From positions 4,588,001 through 4,652,000 of the forward strand of contig NZ_AP022616.1 in assembly GCF_010731115.1 (NCBI RefSeq): DNA of 64,000 bases, read 5' to 3'. Within the stretch, counting starts at the first letter, position 1. Each line of letters starts with the position of its first letter. Below are positions 16,410 to 25,131 of this stretch, piece by piece. This DNA comes from Mycolicibacterium phocaicum. GTDB taxonomy: Bacteria; Actinomycetota; Actinomycetes; Mycobacteriales; Mycobacteriaceae. The position numbers were made by a program, and so were the translations under genes. The notes beneath the pieces were generated by a model. That model was not told where the DNA came from, made no database searches, and saw only the letters and a list, made by a program, of their open reading frames with translations.

Positions 16410-17327
16410 TTGACTAGCCAACTGGACTCCACCGACCTCTCCGGCAAGGTGGCCGTGGTCACCGGTGCCGCCGCGGGGCTGGGCCGCGCCGAGGCCATCG
16501 GCCTGGCGCAGGCCGGCGCCACCGTCGTGGTGAACGACATGGCCGGCGCGCTGGACAAGTCGGACGTGCTCGCCGAGATCGAGGCCGCCGGCTCCAAGGG
16601 GGTTGCGGTGGCCGGCGACATCAGCGCCCGCAGCACCGCCGACGAGCTCGTCGCCACTGCGGACAGCCTGGGCGGGCTCGCCATCGTGGTCAACAACGCG
16701 GGCATCACCCGCGACAAGATGCTGTTCAACATGACCGACGAGGACTGGGACGCGGTCATCGCGGTCCACCTGCGCGGCCACTTCCTCCTGACCCGCAACG
16801 CCGCGACCTACTGGCGCGCCAAGGCCAAGGAGTCGGCCGACGGCAAGGTGTACGGCCGGATCGTCAACACTTCGTCCGAGGCCGGCCTGGCCGGTCCGGT
16901 CGGCCAGGCGAACTACGGTGCCGCCAAGGCCGGTATCACGGCCCTGACCCTGACCGCGGCCCGCGGTCTGGAGCGCTACGGCGTCCGCGCCAATGCGATC
17001 GCGCCGCGGGCGCGTACCGCCATGACGGCAGATGTGTTCGGTGCGGCTCCTGGTGAAGGAGAGGTCGACCCGCTGTCCCCGGAACACGTTGTGAAATTGG
17101 TGCGGTTCCTTTCCGCGCCCGCGTCGGAAAACGTGAATGGCCAGCTCTTCATCGTTTATGGTCCGACTGTGACCCTGGTAGCAGCCCCGACCGTGGAGAG
17201 CCACTTCACAGCGTCGTCCGCTGAGTGGGACATGACACAACTGAGTGCCACGTTGCGCGGATATTTTGCTGACCGCGATCCGGAGCGGAATTTCTCGGCG
17301 ACTGCCCTGATGGAGTCGAGGGACTGA
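16410..17327 (+). CDS. Hsd4A-type short-chain dehydrogenase (Rv3502c family)
   Basis: A 305-residue classical SDR. The dinucleotide motif TGAAAGLGRA is near residue 19, NNAG near 96, and the catalytic Ser, Tyr and Lys appear in NTSSEAG and NYGAAKAG near residues 152-174. Relatives (Hsd4A, Rv3502c) act as beta-hydroxyacyl-CoA dehydrogenases/17-beta-hydroxysteroid dehydrogenases in sterol side-chain removal. A C-terminal extension of about 60 residues follows the core fold. Start is a TTG at 16410 after AGAGGT. The gene ends in a strong hairpin (17341-17377), separating it from the mce4 operon. Confidence 0.85.
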   Translation: MTSQLDSTDLSGKVAVVTGAAAGLGRAEAIGLAQAGATVVVNDMAGALDKSDVLAEIEAAGSKGVAVAGDISARSTADELVATADSLGGLAIVVNNAGITRDKMLFNMTDEDWDAVIAVHLRGHFLLTRNAATYWRAKAKESADGKVYGRIVNTSSEAGLAGPVGQANYGAAKAGITALTLTAARGLERYGVRANAIAPRARTAMTADVFGAAPGEGEVDPLSPEHVVKLVRFLSAPASENVNGQLFIVYGPTVTLVAAPTVESHFTASSAEWDMTQLSATLRGYFADRDPERNFSATALMESRD

Positions 17328-17340
17328 ACGTCCCGGATCG

Positions 17341-17377
17341 AGTGCTGACGCGGCGTAGAAAGCGCCGCGTCAGCACT
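17341..17377 (+). terminator. Terminator-like hairpin after the Hsd4A-type gene
   Basis: A perfect 15-base stem (17341-17355 with 17363-17377) around a TAGAAAG loop, 13 bases after the stop codon. It lacks a T tract. Its last base is the first base of a KstR-type site, so the end of one unit abuts the control region of the next. Confidence 0.85.
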
Positions 17378-17390
17378 AGAACTTGTTACA
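17377..17390. promoter_or_regulatory. KstR-type operator 1 upstream of mce4
   Basis: TAGAACTTGTTACA matches TnnAACnnGTTnnA. A TACAGT hexamer (17387-17392) overlaps its end and could be a -10 box for a distal mce4 promoter. Confidence 0.75.
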
Positions 17391-17467
17391 GTGACGGCAA
17401 CGTCAAAATATACCCTGAGCTGCGATTATATGTCGTTTCCCAGTGATTTTGCTGTTCTTTTGCCACT

Positions 17468-17481
17468 GCGAACATGTTCTA
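17468..17481. promoter_or_regulatory. KstR-type operator 2 and mce4 promoter
   Basis: GCGAACATGTTCTA matches the KstR pattern except for its first base. A TACTAT hexamer (17484-17489) just downstream is a plausible -10 box, giving a leader of about 105 bases before the yrbE4A start. Confidence 0.75.
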
Positions 17482-17602
17482 GCTACTATGAGCCGGCTCA
17501 CAAGAGCCATGCATTACAACGTGGTGATCAGGCCGCTGTGGAAGAGGGAAACCCCACTCTTCGCCGTGACTGCTCAGCCCGGACCGAGAATGGAGTCGAA
17601 GG

Positions 17603-18367
17603 TTGATCGAACAGCTTGCGGCTCCGGCCCGGGCCGTCGGCGGGTTCTTCGAAATGGCCCTCGACACATTCACAAAGATGTGGCGTCGCCCTTTTCAATT
17701 CCGGGAGTTCTTCGAACAAACCTGGATGATTGCCCGCGTATCGCTCGTGCCGACCCTGCTCGTCGCCATTCCGTTCACCGTGCTGGTCGCCTTCACGCTC
17801 AACATCCTGCTGCGTGAGATCGGCGCCGCCGACCTCTCCGGCGCCGGTACCGCGTTCGGCACGGTCACCCAGCTGGGCCCCGTCGTCACGGTGCTGGTGG
17901 TCGCCGGCGCCGGCGCCACCGCAATCTGCGCCGACCTGGGTGCCCGCACCATCCGCGAAGAGATCGACGCGATGCGCGTGCTCGGCATCGACCCGATCCA
18001 GCGGCTGGTCGTGCCCCGCGTTCTCGCATCGACCTTTGTCGCGGTGCTGCTGAACAACCTGGTGTGCGCCATCGGCATCTCGGGCGGCTACGTCTTCTCC
18101 GTCTTCCTGCAGGGCGTCAACCCGGGTTCGTTCATCAACGGCCTGACGGTGCTGACCGGCCTGGCCGAGCTGATGCTGGCCGAGATCAAGGCCGTGCTGT
18201 TCGGCCTGCTGGCCGGAATGGTCGGCTGCTACCGCGGCCTCACCGTCAAGGGCGGCCCCAAGGGCGTCGGCATCGCGGTGAACGAGACCGTGGTCTACGC
18301 CTTCATCTGCTTGTTCGTCATCAACGTGATCATGACCGCCATCGGCGTCCGAGTACTGGTGAGGTGA
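17603..18367 (+). CDS. yrbE4A: Mce4 permease subunit YrbE4A
   Basis: A 254-residue MlaE/YrbE-family integral membrane protein with about five transmembrane helices and the conserved cytoplasmic loop EEIDAMRVLGIDPIQRLVVPR (residues about 119-139), where the ATPase couples. With YrbE4B it forms the inner-membrane permease of the Mce4 sterol importer, powered by MceG encoded elsewhere. The start is a TTG at 17603 placed after a GTCGAAGG region. It is the first gene of a ten-gene operon and follows two KstR-type sites. Confidence 0.93.
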   Translation: MIEQLAAPARAVGGFFEMALDTFTKMWRRPFQFREFFEQTWMIARVSLVPTLLVAIPFTVLVAFTLNILLREIGAADLSGAGTAFGTVTQLGPVVTVLVVAGAGATAICADLGARTIREEIDAMRVLGIDPIQRLVVPRVLASTFVAVLLNNLVCAIGISGGYVFSVFLQGVNPGSFINGLTVLTGLAELMLAEIKAVLFGLLAGMVGCYRGLTVKGGPKGVGIAVNETVVYAFICLFVINVIMTAIGVRVLVR

Positions 18368-18374
18368 TCCGGCC

Positions 18375-19217
18375 ATGAGCTACGACGCGACACTCCGATT
18401 CAAACGCATGTTCCGGGCACTGCCCGGCATCGTCGACGGCCTCGGCGAGCAGGCCCTGTTCTACGGGGAGTCCTTCCGGTACATCCCCAACGCCCTGACC
18501 CGGTACCGCCGCGAGACCATCCGGCTCATCGCCGAGATGACGATGGGCACCGGTGCGCTGGTGATGATCGGCGGCACCGTCGGCGTCGCGGCGTTCATGA
18601 CGCTGGCCTCCGGTGGCGTCATCGCCGTCCAGGGCTACTCCTCGCTGGGCAACATCGGTATCGAGGCCCTCACCGGCTTCCTGTCGGCCTTCCTCAACGT
18701 GCGCATCGTCGCGCCGATCATCGCGGGTATCGCACTGGCCGCCACCATCGGCGCCGGTTGTACCGCCCAGTTGGGTGCCATGCGCGTGGCCGAGGAGATC
18801 GACGCCGTCGAATCGATGGCGGTGCACTCGGTGTCGTATCTGGTATCCACCCGCATCATCGCGGGCCTGATCGCCGTCATCCCGCTGTACGCCCTCGCCG
18901 TCCTGGCATCGTTCTTCGCGGCGCGGGCCACCACCGTCTACATCAACGGCCAGTCGGCCGGTCTGTACGACCACTACTTCAGCACTTTCATGGTGCCCAC
19001 TGACCTCTTGTGGTCATTCCTGCAGGCCATCGTCATGTCCGTCGCGGTCATGCTGGTGCACACCTATTACGGCTACAACGCCAGTGGCGGACCCGTCGGC
19101 GTGGGTATCGCCGTTGGCCAGGCCGTGCGGACCTCGCTGATCGTGGTCGTCACCATCGTCCTGCTCATCTCCCTGGCCGTGTACGGCGCGTCCGGCAACT
19201 TCAACCTCTCCGGATAG
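18375..19217 (+). CDS. yrbE4B: Mce4 permease subunit YrbE4B
   Basis: A 280-residue MlaE-family permease. The signature loop RVAEEIDAVESMAVHSVSYL is at about residues 136-155 and the last helices contain GYNASGGPVGVGIAVGQAVR. It pairs with YrbE4A as the channel-forming membrane part of the Mce4 sterol transporter. It starts with ATG seven bases after the yrbE4A stop. Confidence 0.93.
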   Translation: MSYDATLRFKRMFRALPGIVDGLGEQALFYGESFRYIPNALTRYRRETIRLIAEMTMGTGALVMIGGTVGVAAFMTLASGGVIAVQGYSSLGNIGIEALTGFLSAFLNVRIVAPIIAGIALAATIGAGCTAQLGAMRVAEEIDAVESMAVHSVSYLVSTRIIAGLIAVIPLYALAVLASFFAARATTVYINGQSAGLYDHYFSTFMVPTDLLWSFLQAIVMSVAVMLVHTYYGYNASGGPVGVGIAVGQAVRTSLIVVVTIVLLISLAVYGASGNFNLSG

Positions 19218-19230
19218 GGGGTGCGCGACG

Positions 19231-20433
19231 ATGTCTTCCGGTGGTCCTAAACGCAGCCACGTGAGAATCGCGGCAGCGGTGCTGATCAGCGTCATTCTGG
19301 CCGCGGTGGTGTTCACCTATTTGTCGTACACCGCGGCGTTCACGCCCACCGACACCGTCTCGGTCCTGGCGCCCCGCGCCGGTCTGGTCATGGACCCCGA
19401 TGCCAAGGTCAAGTACCGCGGCATCCAGGTCGGCAAGGTCGAGGCGATCGACTATGCCGGTGACGAGGCGAAGCTGAAGCTGGCCGTCCTGAGCGACCAG
19501 ATGCGCTACATCCCGTCCAACGCCCGGGTCCGGCTCGGCAGCACGACGGTGTTCGGCGCCAAGTCGGTCGAATTCCTGCCGCCGGAGCATCCGTCGAAGG
19601 AGTCGCTGCGTCCCGGTGCGCAGGTGCAGGCCAAGGACGTCCAGATCGAGATGAACACCGTCTTCCAGACGCTGACCGACCTGCTCGACAAGATCGACCC
19701 CGTCAGCCTGAACGCCACCGTCACGGCGCTCGGTGAAGGCCTGCGCGGCCACGGCGACGACGCCGGTGCCGCCGTGGCCGGCTTGAGCAAGTACCTGCAG
19801 TACTTCAACCCCAAGCTGCCGACGCTGCAGCAGGACCTCAAGGACACCTCGACGGTCGCCGGCATCTACGGCGACGCCGCGCCGGACCTGGCGAAGGTCC
19901 TCGACAACGCGCCGACCGTCAGCAAGACGCTGGTCGACGAGAAGGATGACCTGAACGCCGCGCTGCTCGCGTCCACCGGATTCGCCAACAACGCGTACGC
20001 GACCATCTCGCCGGCCGCCGACGACTACATCGCCGCCATCCAGCGGCTGCGTGCCCCGCTGAAGGTCCTGGGTGACTACTCACCGGAATTCCCATGTCTC
20101 ATCCAGGGCCTGTCGAAGGCCGTGGACCGCTACGGCCCGGTGTTCGGTGGCGTCAAGCCGGGCTTGTTCGTCTCGTCGAACTTCTTCCCGGGTGCGCCCA
20201 ACTACACCTACCCCGAGAGCCTCCCGATGGTGAACGCCTCCGGTGGCCCGAACTGCCGGGGTCTGCCGGACGTCCCGTCGAAGCAGTTCGGCGGTTCGTG
20301 GTACCACACGCCCTTCCTGGTGACCGACAACGCCTACATCCCATACGAGCCGAACACCGAGTTGCAGTTCGACGCGCCCTCGACGCTGCAGTTCCTGTTC
20401 TCCGGTGCCTACGCAGAGAGGGACCGCTACTGA
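19231..20433 (+). CDS. mce4A: Mce4A, substrate-binding Mce-family protein
   Basis: A 400-residue Mce protein with one N-terminal membrane anchor (residues about 13-35), the MCE beta-barrel domain (APRAGLVMDPDAKVKYRGIQVGKVEAI onward) and a helical cholesterol-uptake porter domain rich in heptad-like segments. Two cysteines occur in the C-terminal part (FPCLIQG and GPNCRGLP). Six Mce proteins form the periplasm-spanning tunnel of the sterol importer. It starts 13 bases after yrbE4B. Confidence 0.93.
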   Translation: MSSGGPKRSHVRIAAAVLISVILAAVVFTYLSYTAAFTPTDTVSVLAPRAGLVMDPDAKVKYRGIQVGKVEAIDYAGDEAKLKLAVLSDQMRYIPSNARVRLGSTTVFGAKSVEFLPPEHPSKESLRPGAQVQAKDVQIEMNTVFQTLTDLLDKIDPVSLNATVTALGEGLRGHGDDAGAAVAGLSKYLQYFNPKLPTLQQDLKDTSTVAGIYGDAAPDLAKVLDNAPTVSKTLVDEKDDLNAALLASTGFANNAYATISPAADDYIAAIQRLRAPLKVLGDYSPEFPCLIQGLSKAVDRYGPVFGGVKPGLFVSSNFFPGAPNYTYPESLPMVNASGGPNCRGLPDVPSKQFGGSWYHTPFLVTDNAYIPYEPNTELQFDAPSTLQFLFSGAYAERDRY

Positions 20434-20458
20434 TGTCCGCGAGAGAGTGGGGCCGCCC

Positions 20459-21493
20459 ATGAGACACAAGCGCGAAATGATCAACGTCACGGTGTTCACC
20501 GTCGTGATGTTGCTGGTCGCCGCCGGTCTGGTGGTGGTGTTCGGCCAGTTCCGCTTCGCCTCGTCGAACACCTATCACGCCAACTTCGCCGACGCGTCCC
20601 GGCTCAAGGCCGGCGAGGACGTCCGTATCGCCGGTGTCCAGGTCGGCTCGGTGAAGAGCGTGAAGCTCAAGAGCGACAACACCGTCGACGTCAAGTTCAC
20701 GCTGAACGATCGGTACCAGCTGTACACCTCGAGCCGCGCCGTCATCCGCTACCAGAACCTGGTCGGGGACCGGTACATGGAGATCACCTCCGGGCCGGGC
20801 GAACTGCGCAAGCTGCCCGCCGGCGGCACCCTTGCCCTCGCCAACACCCAGCCGGCGCTCGACCTCGACGCACTGCTCGGCGGTCTGCGCCCGGTCGTGA
20901 AGGGCCTGGACGGCAAGAAGGTCAACGAGATCACCGCCGCCATGATCGAGGCCCTGCAGGGGCAGGGTGGCGCGCTGAGCGACCTGCTGTCCAACACCGG
21001 TTCGTTCAGCCAGACGCTGGCCGACCGCGACCAGCTGATCGGCGACACGATCACCAACCTCAACACGGTGCTCGGCACGGTCGACTCCAAGGGCGCCCAG
21101 TTCAACACCAGCATCGACCAGTTGCAGCAGCTCATCACGGGCCTCGCCGAGGGACGCGACCCGATCGCCGGTGCCATCGGCCCGCTGGCCTCGGCCGAGA
21201 ACGACCTGACCGACATGCTGCAGAAGTCGCGGCGCCCGGTGCAGGGCGTCATCGAGAACGCCCGCCCGTTCGCGCAGCGCATGTACGAGCGCCGGGCGGA
21301 GGTGAACCCGGTCATCGAGAACCTCGCGGAGGACTACCTGCGACTCAACGCACTCGGTGCCTACGGCGCGTTCTTCAACATCTACTACTGCTCGGTGAAG
21401 ATCAAGATGAGCGGCCCCGCGGGTAGCGATCTGATCGTGCCGTTCGGTGGTCCCGCGGATCCGTCGAAGGGCAGGTGCTCAGAAAGTGGCTAA
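20459..21493 (+). CDS. mce4B: Mce4B
   Basis: A 344-residue Mce protein. One membrane anchor (INVTVFTVVMLLVAAGLVVV) precedes the MCE domain (FADASRLKAGEDVRIAGVQVGSV) and a long helical region. The ATG at 20459 gives the usual short cytosolic tail before the anchor; an ATG at 20433 leads only to a nine-codon reading. Its end overlaps mce4C by eight bases. Confidence 0.92.
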   Translation: MRHKREMINVTVFTVVMLLVAAGLVVVFGQFRFASSNTYHANFADASRLKAGEDVRIAGVQVGSVKSVKLKSDNTVDVKFTLNDRYQLYTSSRAVIRYQNLVGDRYMEITSGPGELRKLPAGGTLALANTQPALDLDALLGGLRPVVKGLDGKKVNEITAAMIEALQGQGGALSDLLSNTGSFSQTLADRDQLIGDTITNLNTVLGTVDSKGAQFNTSIDQLQQLITGLAEGRDPIAGAIGPLASAENDLTDMLQKSRRPVQGVIENARPFAQRMYERRAEVNPVIENLAEDYLRLNALGAYGAFFNIYYCSVKIKMSGPAGSDLIVPFGGPADPSKGRCSESG

Positions 21494-22541
21494 GCCGGAA
21501 AAAGATCCACTCCGCACCGGCATTCTCGGTGTGTTCATCGTGGTGTGCCTGGTGCTGATCTCGTTCGGCTACACCGGGCTGCCGTTCTGGCCGCAGGGTA
21601 AGAACTACTCCGCGTACTTCGGCGACGCCGGTGGCATCACGCCGGGCAGTGACGTCCGCGTCGCGGGCATCAAGGTCGGCAAGGTCGGGGACGTGGAGCT
21701 CGCCGGGACGTCGGCGAAGGTGAACTTCACCGTCGACCGTCAGATCGTGGTGGGCGACCAGTCGCTGGCATCGATCAAGACCGACACGGTGCTGGGGCAG
21801 AAGTCTCTCTGGGTCGTTCCGAAGGGCACGAAGGAAGCCACGGTTATCCCGTTGGGCCGCACCACGACTCCGTACACCATCAACACCGCTCTGCAGGATT
21901 TGGGCCAGAACACCAGTGAGCTGGACAAGCCGCAGCTGGAGCAGGCCCTCAAGGTGCTGACCGACACGCTGCACGACGCGACGCCGCAACTGCGTGGCGC
22001 GCTCGACGGTGTGGCGGCCCTGTCGCGCAGCCTCAACAAGCGTGACCAAGCGCTCGAGCAGCTGCTGGGCCACGCCAAGAAGGTGTCCGACACCCTGGCC
22101 CAGCGCGCCGACCAGGTGAACAAATTGGTGATCGACGGCAATCAGCTGTTCGCCGCGCTGGACGAGCGGCGTCAGTCGCTGGGTACGCTGATTTCCGGTA
22201 TTCGCGGTGTCTCGCAACAGCTTTCAGGGTTCGTCGCGGACAACAAGCGCGAGTTCGGTCCGGCCCTCAAGCAGCTGAACCTGGTGCTGGACGAACTGCT
22301 GAAACGCAAGGAGCACATCAGCGAGGCGCTCAAGCGGCTGCCGGGTTACGCCACCACACTCGGCGAGGTGGTCGGTAACGGCCCGGGCTTCAACATCAAC
22401 CTGTACGGCCTGCCGCCCTCGACGATGTCGGAAGTCCTGCTCGACACGTACTTCCAGCCGGGCAAGCTGCCGGCCAGCCTCGGCGACATGCTGAAGGGCT
22501 ACATCTCTGAACGGATCGTCGTGAGGCCGAAGTCGCCATGA
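21486..22541 (+). CDS. mce4C: Mce4C
   Basis: A 351-residue Mce protein with an N-terminal anchor (TGILGVFIVVCLVLISFGY), the MCE domain (FGDAGGITPGSDVRVAGIKVGKVGDV) and a helical C-terminal half with long amphipathic segments (LQDLGQNTSELDKPQLEQAL onward). The GTG at 21486 overlaps the mce4B stop and is preferred over upstream in-frame starts inside mce4B. It is part of the Mce4 sterol tunnel. Confidence 0.92.
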   Translation: MAKPEKDPLRTGILGVFIVVCLVLISFGYTGLPFWPQGKNYSAYFGDAGGITPGSDVRVAGIKVGKVGDVELAGTSAKVNFTVDRQIVVGDQSLASIKTDTVLGQKSLWVVPKGTKEATVIPLGRTTTPYTINTALQDLGQNTSELDKPQLEQALKVLTDTLHDATPQLRGALDGVAALSRSLNKRDQALEQLLGHAKKVSDTLAQRADQVNKLVIDGNQLFAALDERRQSLGTLISGIRGVSQQLSGFVADNKREFGPALKQLNLVLDELLKRKEHISEALKRLPGYATTLGEVVGNGPGFNINLYGLPPSTMSEVLLDTYFQPGKLPASLGDMLKGYISERIVVRPKSP

Positions 22542-23962
22542 TGAAGAACCTGAAGTCGCGCGGCGCGATTATCGCCCTAGTGGTCGCACTGGTGGCGCTC
22601 GTCGCCGGCGGTGCCTACCTGCTATGGCCGCCGCGTGGCGGCCACAAGGTGGTCGCCTACTTCACCAACGCCGTCGGCCTGTACGCCGGTGACGATGTGC
22701 GGGTGCTCGGGGTGCCGGTGGGCACCATCGATTCGGTTGAGCCGCAGCCGAATTCGGTCAAGGTCAGCATCACGGTGCAGGACGGCGTGAAGATCCCAGT
22801 CGATGCCCGGGCGATCATCATCTCGCCGAACCTGGTGGCCGCTCGGTTCGTGCAGTTCACCCCGGCCTACAGCGGTGGCGCGGTGCTGGCCGACGGCGCC
22901 GAGGTGCCGCTGAGCCGGACCGGTGTCCCGGTCGAGTGGGACGACGTGAAGAAGCAGCTGACCCAGCTCAGCGCGCAGCTCGGTCCGCAGGACGGTGCGC
23001 CGCAGGGCCCGCTCGGTGCCTTCATTAACCAGGCCGCCGACACCCTGGACGGCAACGGCGACTCGTTCCGCAGTGCCTTGCGCGAACTGTCGCAAACCGC
23101 TGGGCGCCTTGGTGATTCGCGTGGCGACTTGTTCGGCACCATCAAGAACCTGCAAATCTTGGTCAACGCGCTGTCGAACAGCAACGAGCAGATCGTGCAG
23201 TTCACCGACCACGTGGCTTCTGTCTCTCAGGTGCTGGCCGAGAGCTCGGCCGGATTGGACCAGACCCTCGGCGCTCTGAACCAGGCCCTGGTCGACGTCA
23301 AGGGCCTGCTGAAAGACAACAACACGGCCCTGATCGATCAGGTCGGCAAGCTGGCCGAGTTCACGCAGATGCTGACCGACAACAGCGACAACATCGAGCA
23401 GGTTCTGCATATCACACCGAACGGTCTGGCCAACTTCTACAACATCTACAACCCGGCGCAGGGTTCCCTGGACGGTCTGCTGTCACTGCCGAACTTCGCG
23501 AACCCGGTGCAGTTCCTGTGCGGCGGCAACTTCGACGTCGGAGCCTCGCCGGACAACTACAAGCGCGCGGAAATCTGCCGTCAGCGCATGGCTCCCGTGC
23601 TGCGCCGGATCGCGATGAACTACCCGCCGGTGCTGTTCCACCCGATCAACAGCATCACGGCGTACAAGGGGCAAATCATCTACGACACCCCGCAGACCGA
23701 GGCCAAGGCGCAGACTCCGGTGCCGTACCTGCAGTGGAATGCCGCACCCGGCGTCATCCCGCCGAAGGTCCAGCCGGACGGGACGCTCAGCGACCTGATC
23801 CTGCCGCCGCCGGCCGTCCCGGGCCAGATTTCGCCGGCCACGCCGCCGGTGGGACCGGGCCCGGCGCCGCTGAACGGTTCGGGTCCGCTGCCCGGCCCCG
23901 CCCCGGCGCCCGCCGCGCCCGTGGGTGCTCCGCTGCCCGCTGAAGCTGGAGGTGGCAACTGA
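22538..23962 (+). CDS. mce4D: Mce4D
   Basis: A 474-residue Mce protein: N-terminal anchor (IIALVVALVALVAGGAYLL), MCE domain (FTNAVGLYAGDDVRVLGVPVGTI), helical porter domain and a proline-rich C-terminal tail of about 70 residues (PPPAVPGQISPATPPVGPGP and more). The tail is likely disordered and may reach the cell-wall or outer-membrane side. The ATG overlaps the mce4C stop (ATGA). Confidence 0.92.
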   Translation: MMKNLKSRGAIIALVVALVALVAGGAYLLWPPRGGHKVVAYFTNAVGLYAGDDVRVLGVPVGTIDSVEPQPNSVKVSITVQDGVKIPVDARAIIISPNLVAARFVQFTPAYSGGAVLADGAEVPLSRTGVPVEWDDVKKQLTQLSAQLGPQDGAPQGPLGAFINQAADTLDGNGDSFRSALRELSQTAGRLGDSRGDLFGTIKNLQILVNALSNSNEQIVQFTDHVASVSQVLAESSAGLDQTLGALNQALVDVKGLLKDNNTALIDQVGKLAEFTQMLTDNSDNIEQVLHITPNGLANFYNIYNPAQGSLDGLLSLPNFANPVQFLCGGNFDVGASPDNYKRAEICRQRMAPVLRRIAMNYPPVLFHPINSITAYKGQIIYDTPQTEAKAQTPVPYLQWNAAPGVIPPKVQPDGTLSDLILPPPAVPGQISPATPPVGPGPAPLNGSGPLPGPAPAPAAPVGAPLPAEAGGGN

Positions 23963-25131
23963 TGAGGGCGGTTGTGAAGGTCCTGGCAATCGGGTCGAGT
24001 GCCGTGGTGCTCGCCGGTTGCCAGTTCGGTGGCCTGAACTCGCTGGACATGCCCGGTACCCAGGGCCACGGCGCCGGCTCCTACACCATCACGGTGCAGT
24101 TGCCCGACGTCGCGACGTTGCCGCAGAACTCGCCGGTGATGGTCAACGACGTCACCGTCGGCAGCGTGTCGGGCCTGGACGCGGTCCAGCGTCCTGACGG
24201 CACGTTCTATGCCGCGGTGAAACTGTCGATCAACGGCGATGTGAAGCTGCCGGCGAACGCGCGGGCGAAGGTCTCCCAGACCTCGCTGCTGGGCTCGCAG
24301 CACGTGCAGCTGTCGGAACCCGTCGAGGAAGCGCCGCAAGGCCGGCTCAAGCAGGGCTCAGAGATTCCGCTGGCCCACACCGCCCGGTACCCGACCACCG
24401 AAGAGGTGTTGTCGTCGCTGGGCCTGGTGGTGAACAAAGGCAATCTCGGTGCGCTGCAGGACATCACCGATGAGGCCTATGCCGCCGTCGCGGGCCGGGC
24501 CGGGCAGTTCGTCGACTTCATCCCACGACTGGCCGAGCTCACCCAGTCCCTGGACAAGCAGACCACCGACATCATCGGGGCCATGGATGGGCTGAACCGC
24601 TTCGCCTCGATCCTGGCCAAGAGCAAGGACGGCCTGGGCCGCACGCTCGACACCCTGCCCGGGGCGATCAGAGTCCTCAACGACAACCGCAAGAACATCG
24701 TGGATGCGTTTACCGCGCTGCGGAAGCTCGCGGTCGTCGGTGCCAAGGTCATGGCCGCGACCAAGGATGACTTCGCGGCCGACTTCAAGGACCTCTTTCC
24801 GGTCATCAAAGCGCTCAACGACAACGCCGACGACTTCATCCACGACCAGGATCTGCTGGCGACGTTCCCGTTCTCCAACAAGTACTTCAAGAACGCGGTG
24901 CGCGGTGACTACCTGAACGTGTACGTGACGTTCGACCTGACGCTGCGCCGCCTCGGTGAGACCTTCTTTGCGACCTCGGGGGGTCTCGACCCGAACATGA
25001 GGCACCTGGACGAAGTGATCAACCCGCCGGACTTCCTGTTGGGCGCACTGGCCAACCTGTCCGGACAGGCCGCTGATCCGTTCAAGGTTCCGCCCGGCAC
25101 AGCGACGCAACATGGAGGGGTGAAGCCGTAA
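23962..25131 (+). CDS. mce4E: Mce4E lipoprotein (LprN)
   Basis: A 389-residue Mce protein that carries a lipoprotein signal (VKVLAIGSSAVVLAGC), so Cys19 is the expected lipid anchor instead of a transmembrane helix; this is the usual state of the fifth Mce gene. The MCE domain (LPDVATLPQNSPVMVNDVTVGSV) follows. It starts on the TGATG junction with mce4D. Confidence 0.92.
   Translation: MRAVVKVLAIGSSAVVLAGCQFGGLNSLDMPGTQGHGAGSYTITVQLPDVATLPQNSPVMVNDVTVGSVSGLDAVQRPDGTFYAAVKLSINGDVKLPANARAKVSQTSLLGSQHVQLSEPVEEAPQGRLKQGSEIPLAHTARYPTTEEVLSSLGLVVNKGNLGALQDITDEAYAAVAGRAGQFVDFIPRLAELTQSLDKQTTDIIGAMDGLNRFASILAKSKDGLGRTLDTLPGAIRVLNDNRKNIVDAFTALRKLAVVGAKVMAATKDDFAADFKDLFPVIKALNDNADDFIHDQDLLATFPFSNKYFKNAVRGDYLNVYVTFDLTLRRLGETFFATSGGLDPNMRHLDEVINPPDFLLGALANLSGQAADPFKVPPGTATQHGGVKP

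Noticed and set aside
17391..17602. Short frames in the hsd4A-mce4 spacer
   Set aside because: They overlap the KstR-type sites and the mce4 promoter, lack ribosome binding sites and show no codon bias typical of the neighbours.
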